6,427 nucleotides of DNA from Gemmatimonadota bacterium. GTDB taxonomy: Bacteria; Gemmatimonadota; Gemmatimonadetes; Gemmatimonadales; GWC2-71-9. Numbering within the stretch: position 1 is the stretch's first letter; each line of letters begins with the position of its first letter. Of the stretch, positions 5,052 to 6,427 are shown in pieces. The notes under the pieces are model-generated. The model saw only the letters and a program-made list of their open reading frames with translations. It was not told where the DNA came from and ran no database searches. The translations under genes were made by a program, and so were the position numbers. The stretch lies in the NCBI GenBank assembly GCA_003220855.1, contig QHTP01000213.1, forward strand, positions 1-6,427, read 5' to 3'.

Positions 5052-5501
5052 TTGAGGGTCGTGCTGCAGCGCGTCTCCCGCGCCGCCGTCCAGGTGAGCG
5101 GTCGCGTCACGGGATCCATCGGGGTGGGGTTCCTGATCCTCGCCGGCTTCGCCCCGACCGACACCGAGGAGCGCCTCGGCTGGATGGCCGACAAGATCCT
5201 GGGGCTGCGGCTGTTCGGCGACGCGGAAGGGAAAATGAATCTGGCGCTCGCCGACGTGGGCGGAGCGATGCTGGTGGTGTCGCAGTTCACGCTGTACGGC
5301 GACGCCAGCAAGGGGCGGCGGCCCAGTTTCATCGACGCGGCGCCGCCGGACGTCGCCATTCCGCTGTACGACCGCTTCGTGGCCCTCTTGCGGGAGCGGG
5401 GAGCGGGGAGCGGTACCCTCGTTGCCACCGGAGAGTTTGGCGCGATGATGCAGGTGGAGCTCGTGAATGACGGGCCCGTGACGCTGATCCTCGAAAGGTG
5501 A
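5052..5501 (+). CDS. dtd: D-aminoacyl-tRNA deacylase
   Basis: The 149-residue enzyme hydrolyses D-amino acids (and glycine mischarged on tRNA-Ala) from tRNA in the cytosol. It begins MRVVLQRVSRAAV, the family N-terminus, and has the catalytic SQFTLYGD (77-84, T80 in the active site), GRRPSF (88-93) and the Gly-cisPro loop NDGPVT (139-144). Length is close to the roughly 145 residues of E. coli Dtd. The start is the TTG at 5052, where the family normally begins with Met; the frame stays open to an earlier TTG at 5019, but that lies in the hairpin arm and would add MASWRRETGWG, which is not family sequence. RERGAGSGT (114-122) is encoded by a G-rich repeat and lengthens the turn before VATGEFGAMMQVELVNDGP. 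The stop overlaps the maf start, so the two are probably co-translated. Confidence 0.94.
   Translation: MRVVLQRVSRAAVQVSGRVTGSIGVGFLILAGFAPTDTEERLGWMADKILGLRLFGDAEGKMNLALADVGGAMLVVSQFTLYGDASKGRRPSFIDAAPPDVAIPLYDRFVALLRERGAGSGTLVATGEFGAMMQVELVNDGPVTLILER
5392..5413 (+). repeat. 7-base tandem repeat (GGGGAGC) inside dtd
   Basis: GGGAGC (5392-5397) is followed by GGGGAGC twice (5398-5404, 5405-5411) and then GG. Three tracts of three or more G and one GG lie on the coding strand. The repeat encodes RERGAGSG in a turn before the conserved ATGEFG segment, where related proteins are usually shorter. Confidence 0.82.
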
Positions 5502-6070
5502 TCATCCTCGCGAGCGGCTCCCCGCGGCGCCGCCAGCTGCTCGAGATGCTGGGGCTGCCGTTCCGCGCGATCGCGCCCGACGTAGACGAGTCGCTGCTTC
5601 CCTCGGAGCAGCCCGAGGCGTACGTGACGCGGCTGGCACGCGAAAAGGCCCGCACGGTGGCGGCGCGCGCGCGTGGCGCTCCGGTGTTGGCGGCCGACAC
5701 GACGGTGGTGTTGCGCGGACGGGTGTTCGGCAAACCCGCCGACCCCGCCGAAGCGACGGACATGCTGCGCCGGCTCCAGGGGCGCAAACACCAGGTGATG
5801 ACGGCGGTGGCGGTGGCCCTGGATGGACGGGTGGAGCATGCGCTCGACGTCACGGACGTGACGTTCCGGCGGCTCTCCGACGAGCAGATTGCGGAATACG
5901 TGGCCACGGGAGAACCGCTCGACAAGGCGGGCGCCTACGCGATCCAGGGGAAGGGCGCCGCCCTGGTGGAAGGCATCCGGGGCGACTTCTTCGGCGTGAT
6001 GGGGCTGCCGCTGCGGCTCGCGCTCGATCTGCTGGAGCGCTTCGGGGTGTCCTACCGCTTCACCCGGTAA
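5498..6070 (+). CDS. maf: Maf-family nucleoside triphosphate pyrophosphatase (YhdE-like, dTTP/UTP type)
   Basis: The 190-residue Maf/Ham1-fold enzyme hydrolyses certain nucleoside triphosphates to the monophosphate and pyrophosphate, and is thought to remove non-canonical or excess nucleotides. Motifs are ILASGSPRRRQLL (3-15), ARLAREKA-type TRLAREKA (44-51), AADTTVV with catalytic D67 (65-71), GKPADPAEA (78-86), KHQVMTAVAV (97-106), TGEPLDKAGAYAIQGKGA (137-154) and FFGVMGLPL (164-172). Q150 in YAIQG and K79 match the YhdE (dTTP/UTP) group better than the YceF (7-methyl-GTP) group. The GTG start at 5498 shares GTGA with the dtd stop, a 4-base overlap typical of coupled translation. The last 19 bases overlap the convergent cyclase gene; no terminator is visible. 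Confidence 0.94.
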   Translation: MIILASGSPRRRQLLEMLGLPFRAIAPDVDESLLPSEQPEAYVTRLAREKARTVAARARGAPVLAADTTVVLRGRVFGKPADPAEATDMLRRLQGRKHQVMTAVAVALDGRVEHALDVTDVTFRRLSDEQIAEYVATGEPLDKAGAYAIQGKGAALVEGIRGDFFGVMGLPLRLALDLLERFGVSYRFTR

Positions 6071-6427
6071 ACCGGAATCTTCTTGGACTTGCCTTTGACC
6101 TGGATCGGTTCGAGGGGATCGACCTTCGGGGGTTGCTTCAACTGCTGGTAGAAGGGCTCCGAGATGAGGATCTCGTTGGCCCCCGCGGTGTCGCACAGGC
6201 GTTTGGCGGTATTTACGGCATCGCCGATCACGGTGTACTCGAGCCGCCGATCCGAGCCGACGTTGCCCGCGAACACTTCGCCGAAGTTGATGCCGATCCC
6301 GATGCCGAGCTCGGGGCGACCCTGCTCCTTCCACTTCGCGTTGAGCCGCTCGAGCGCGGCCAGGTGATCGAGCGCGCAGCGCATGGCGCGGTCGGCGTCG
6401 TCCTCGTGGGCGATGGGCGCGCCCCAC
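6052..6427 (-). CDS. Class III adenylate/guanylate cyclase, C-terminal part (runs off right edge)
   Basis: The minus strand is open from the right edge to the TAG at 6054-6052, giving 124 visible residues starting WGAPIAHEDDADRA. This is the second half of a class III nucleotidyl cyclase catalytic domain, which makes cAMP or cGMP. GIGIGINFGEVFAGNVG (41-57 of the visible part) and YTVIGDAVNTAKRL (64-77) are diagnostic. N72 and R76 correspond to the transition-state Asn and Arg, and T65 sits where mammalian cyclases have the purine-recognising Asp, a substitution typical of class IIIb enzymes. The first metal-binding Asp and the substrate-recognising Lys are upstream, outside the window, as are any sensor domains. 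The ending PIQVKGKSKKIPVYRVKR is a common C-terminus of such cyclases. An internal ATG at 6384 is not the real start, since the conserved WGAP-HEDDADRA lies before it. Confidence 0.92.
   Translation of the reverse strand, partial: WGAPIAHEDDADRAMRCALDHLAALERLNAKWKEQGRPELGIGIGINFGEVFAGNVGSDRRLEYTVIGDAVNTAKRLCDTAGANEILISEPFYQQLKQPPKVDPLEPIQVKGKSKKIPVYRVKR

Noticed and set aside
4895..6427. Long minus-strand frame antisense to dtd and maf
   Set aside because: It crosses dtd and maf, which have full family motifs, and its right part is in a different frame from the recognisable cyclase.

Overview
This is a high-GC bacterial window with dense coding, short intergenic gaps and no RNA genes, insertion sequences, CRISPR arrays or phage genes that I can see. 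The phosphohexomutase has a signature (GGEGNGG, then YPALHAGRD) that I associate with Bacteroidota and relatives. Together with the GC content and the TANNNT boxes just upstream of start codons, this makes Gemmatimonadota or another FCB-group phylum my best guess. That placement is inference; no marker gene here proves it.

Layout. At 1-238 (minus) is the N-terminal part of a PLP-dependent cystathionine gamma-synthase/lyase-family enzyme, running off the left edge. A 58-bp divergent promoter region separates it from a response regulator with an HD-GYP output domain (297-1397, plus), a likely c-di-GMP phosphodiesterase. Nine bases later comes a phosphoglucosamine/phosphomannomutase (1407-2819, plus). 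A small membrane protein of unknown function lies on the minus strand (2802-3068) and overlaps the mutase tail to tail. Next is glmS (3129-4967, plus), then an 84-bp gap holding a long imperfect hairpin. D-aminoacyl-tRNA deacylase (dtd, 5052-5501) and a Maf nucleotide pyrophosphatase (5498-6070) follow and overlap by 4 bases. The right edge holds the C-terminal part of a class III nucleotidyl cyclase (6052-6427, minus), which overlaps maf tail to tail.

How the genes fit together. GlmS makes glucosamine-6-phosphate and the mutase converts it to glucosamine-1-phosphate, so the centre of the window is the front of the UDP-GlcNAc pathway for peptidoglycan and LPS. Dtd and Maf are housekeeping quality-control enzymes, clearing D-aminoacyl-tRNA and certain nucleotides respectively. 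Genes for two second-messenger enzymes, HD-GYP (c-di-GMP) and a cyclase (cAMP or cGMP), lie at the two sides. No dedicated novel system is evident.

The most unusual signals are not gene families. First, short G-rich, purine-dominated repeat words have expanded inside coding sequence at four sites in the mutase and one in dtd, each in a place that looks like a surface loop; two of them fit four-tract G-quadruplex patterns. Second, four genes have a TANNNT box 6-9 bases before the start codon and no clear ribosome binding site, which suggests leaderless transcripts. Third, the glmS-dtd gap carries a 22-bp-arm hairpin built from an 8-base word, with a competing stem.
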